DNA of 6,534 nt from Candidatus Bathyarchaeota archaeon (GTDB lineage: Archaea; Thermoproteota; Bathyarchaeia; Bathyarchaeales; B26-1). The notes under the pieces are model-generated. The model ran no database searches and was not told the DNA's origin. It was given only the letters and a program-made list of their open reading frames with translations. The DNA lies in NCBI GenBank assembly GCA_003662645.1, contig QMYL01000057.1, positions 1-6,534 on the forward strand, written 5' to 3'. A program made the position numbers and the translations under genes. How positions within the stretch are numbered: the stretch's first letter is position 1; the number at the start of each line of letters is the position of its first letter. Shown here one piece after another: positions 5,255 through 6,534 of this stretch.

Positions 5255-6298
5255 GTGAGGAAGGTTGCCGTGAGGACTATAGAGTGGAGGGATGACGGAA
5301 CCGTAATCACGATCGACCAGACAAGGCTCCCAAACGAGGAGGTCATGATAGAGCTGAGAAGCTGTAGGGAGGTCGCCTCAGCGATAAAGGACATGAAGAT
5401 GAGAGGTGCACCATTGATAGGGGTCGCGGCGGCCTACGGCCTAGCCCTAACAGCATACCACTCAGAGGCTAGGGATCGTGAGAAACTCCTGGAGGAGCTG
5501 GAGGAGTCAGCTAGGCTACTACGGATGACGAGACCCACGGCCGTTAACCTCTTCTGGGCCATAGATAGGGTTATGAAGCGCGCGTATTGGACTGCTGGCG
5601 GTTGCGAGGCCGTGAGGAAGGCCGTGATCGAGGAGGCTAAGAGGATGGCTGATGAGGATGTCGAGGTCAACCGCAGGATCGGCATGCACGGCTCTAAGCT
5701 GATAGACGATGGCGATAGAATCTTAACTCACTGCAACGCCGGGAGCCTCGCGACTGTCGATTACGGGACCGCCCTAGCCGTCGTCAGGGCGGCTTGGGAG
5801 GAGGGTAAACGTATCAGCGTGTTTGCTGATGAGACTAGACCTAAACTCCAGGGCGCCAGGCTCACAACCTACGAGTTGATGAGGGATGGGATACCGGTAA
5901 CGTTGATCACGGATAATATGGCTGGCTACTTGATGTCTAGAGGTATGATAGACAAGGTTGTGGTTGGGGCTGATAGGATAGTTAGGGACGCCGTCATAAA
6001 TAAGATTGGAACCTACACCGTGGCTGTTCTGGCCTACACCCATGGTATACCATTCTACGTGGCAGCCCCGAAATCAACCTTCGATTTAAAGAGAACATCG
6101 GAGGAGGTAACGATCGAGGAGAGAGACCCGAGGGAGGTAACGCATATAATGTCCCAGAGGATAGCTCCCGAGGGGGTTAGAGTCTTAAATCCAGCCTTCG
6201 ATATAACCCCGATCGATTATGTGACGGCCATAATCTGCGAGGAGGGTGTGATAACTAGGGATCAATTTAAGAGGCTCACCGAGAGGAGTGGGAGTTGA
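5255..6298 (+). CDS. mtnA: S-methyl-5-thioribose-1-phosphate isomerase
   Basis: The enzyme converts methylthioribose-1-phosphate to methylthioribulose-1-phosphate in methionine salvage, in the cytoplasm. The 347 residues match the usual family length, and hallmark motifs occur in order: RGAP (50-53), TRPTAVNLFW (92-101), THCNAG with the catalytic Cys160, ADETRPKLQGARL (191-203), VVGADRI with the catalytic Asp240, NKIGTY (249-254), PFYVAAPKSTFD (266-277) and IEERDP (287-292). The two catalytic residues fall at the same numbers as in the Bacillus enzyme. After GADRI the usual NGD is missing and the loop is one residue shorter. GTG at 5255 has no clear ribosome site. GTG at 5270, giving the family-like N-terminus RTIEW, has TGAGG about 9 nt upstream and may be the true start. 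The related ribose-1,5-bisphosphate isomerase and eIF2B-like paralogues are less likely given the full-length MtnA motifs. It overlaps endA. Confidence 0.93.
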   Translation: MRKVAVRTIEWRDDGTVITIDQTRLPNEEVMIELRSCREVASAIKDMKMRGAPLIGVAAAYGLALTAYHSEARDREKLLEELEESARLLRMTRPTAVNLFWAIDRVMKRAYWTAGGCEAVRKAVIEEAKRMADEDVEVNRRIGMHGSKLIDDGDRILTHCNAGSLATVDYGTALAVVRAAWEEGKRISVFADETRPKLQGARLTTYELMRDGIPVTLITDNMAGYLMSRGMIDKVVVGADRIVRDAVINKIGTYTVAVLAYTHGIPFYVAAPKSTFDLKRTSEEVTIEERDPREVTHIMSQRIAPEGVRVLNPAFDITPIDYVTAIICEEGVITRDQFKRLTERSGS

Positions 6299-6534
6299 TG
6301 GGAGAGATGGCCGAGGTAGGCGAGGGAGCTAAGGGGCAGATTGAGAGGAAGCCCCTAAAGGGCATACTGAAGGATAATGGCGTACTGATCCCACCAACCG
6401 AGGATGTTGAGGGGTTGACATCTAGGGGTTACGGAGTTGAGGCTGAAGGGGGGCTTATGCTGGAGTTCTATGAGGCTCTATACCTACTCAGCAGGAATAT
6501 AATCGAAGTGACCAGTGGGGCTGATGATGGGACC
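6298..6534 (+). CDS. endA: tRNA-intron (splicing) endonuclease, N-terminal part (cut by window edge)
   Basis: Seventy-nine residues are visible from ATG at 6298 to the window edge. After a charged leader of about 18 residues, the sequence KGILKDNGVLIP, the spaced SRGYG, and LEFYEALYLLSRNIIEV match the N-terminal domain pattern of archaeal EndA (a glycine-containing beta strand, then a G-x-G turn, then the conserved EALYLL helix). EndA cuts introns from pre-tRNAs at bulge-helix-bulge motifs. The catalytic Tyr/His/Lys domain lies beyond the window and cannot be checked. The ATG overlaps the mtnA stop (TGATG) and has GAGGAG about 9 nt upstream, indicating translational coupling; an ATG at 6307 is an alternative. 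Sharing an operon with mtnA suggests no specific functional link. Confidence 0.75.
   Translation, partial: MGEMAEVGEGAKGQIERKPLKGILKDNGVLIPPTEDVEGLTSRGYGVEAEGGLMLEFYEALYLLSRNIIEVTSGADDGT

Noticed and set aside
5248..5295. Fifteen-codon frame overlapping the mtnA start (MPCEEGCREDYRVEG)
   Set aside because: Mostly an out-of-frame reading of mtnA with no Shine-Dalgarno; a regulatory leader peptide cannot be supported.
5434..6043. Minus-strand frames inside mtnA
   Set aside because: The plus strand encodes all MtnA motifs without interruption; the antisense translations are Ser/Arg-rich with no recognisable domain.

Overview
This 6.5 kb window is archaeal, most likely from a thermophilic member of the TACK or Bathyarchaeia-like groups. 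The organism call is inference. It rests on an archaeal-type methylthioribose-1-phosphate isomerase (mtnA), the start of an archaeal tRNA-intron endonuclease, BRE/TATA-like promoters about 25 bp from starts, oligo-T termination, TTG and GTG starts, and heavy use of AGG/AGA and ATA codons.

Left part (1-2112, minus strand). This is a tightly packed operon read right to left. It begins with a small gene (from about 2091) whose frame breaks at about 1904. In the +1 frame it continues as an amphipathic basic helix and a single C-terminal membrane segment, ending at 1749. Next comes a MoxR-type AAA+ ATPase (1736-504), starting at TTG behind a strong Shine-Dalgarno that overlaps the preceding stop. 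It carries an unusual four-cysteine cluster between its AAA core and its sensor-2 region. An HExxH putative metallopeptidase (507 to beyond the window edge) then overlaps the ATPase by ATGA. MoxR ATPases usually act as chaperones with a partner protein. The membrane-tail / Cys-MoxR / HExxH trio is the best candidate here for a poorly described system.

Middle (2113-4383, minus strand). A 210-bp gap holds the operon promoter and an oligo-T terminator. It is preceded by a large polytopic membrane protein resembling OPT-superfamily transporters (DUF6785/DUF6784-like).

Divergent intergenic region (4384-4712). This holds two outward-facing promoters. Between them lies a roughly 208-bp element with 20-bp imperfect terminal inverted repeats (18/20 matching), extra internal copies of the same motif, a perfect 12-bp hairpin at its right end, and an open frame that ends inside the right repeat. 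It looks like a MITE or an insertion-sequence remnant.

Right part (4713-6534, plus strand). A three-helix membrane protein, possibly related to the membrane part of Ost3/Ost6, is followed by mtnA, which has both catalytic residues but a shortened substrate loop. A truncated endA follows, overlapping the mtnA stop by TGATG. mtnA and endA look like an ordinary housekeeping operon.
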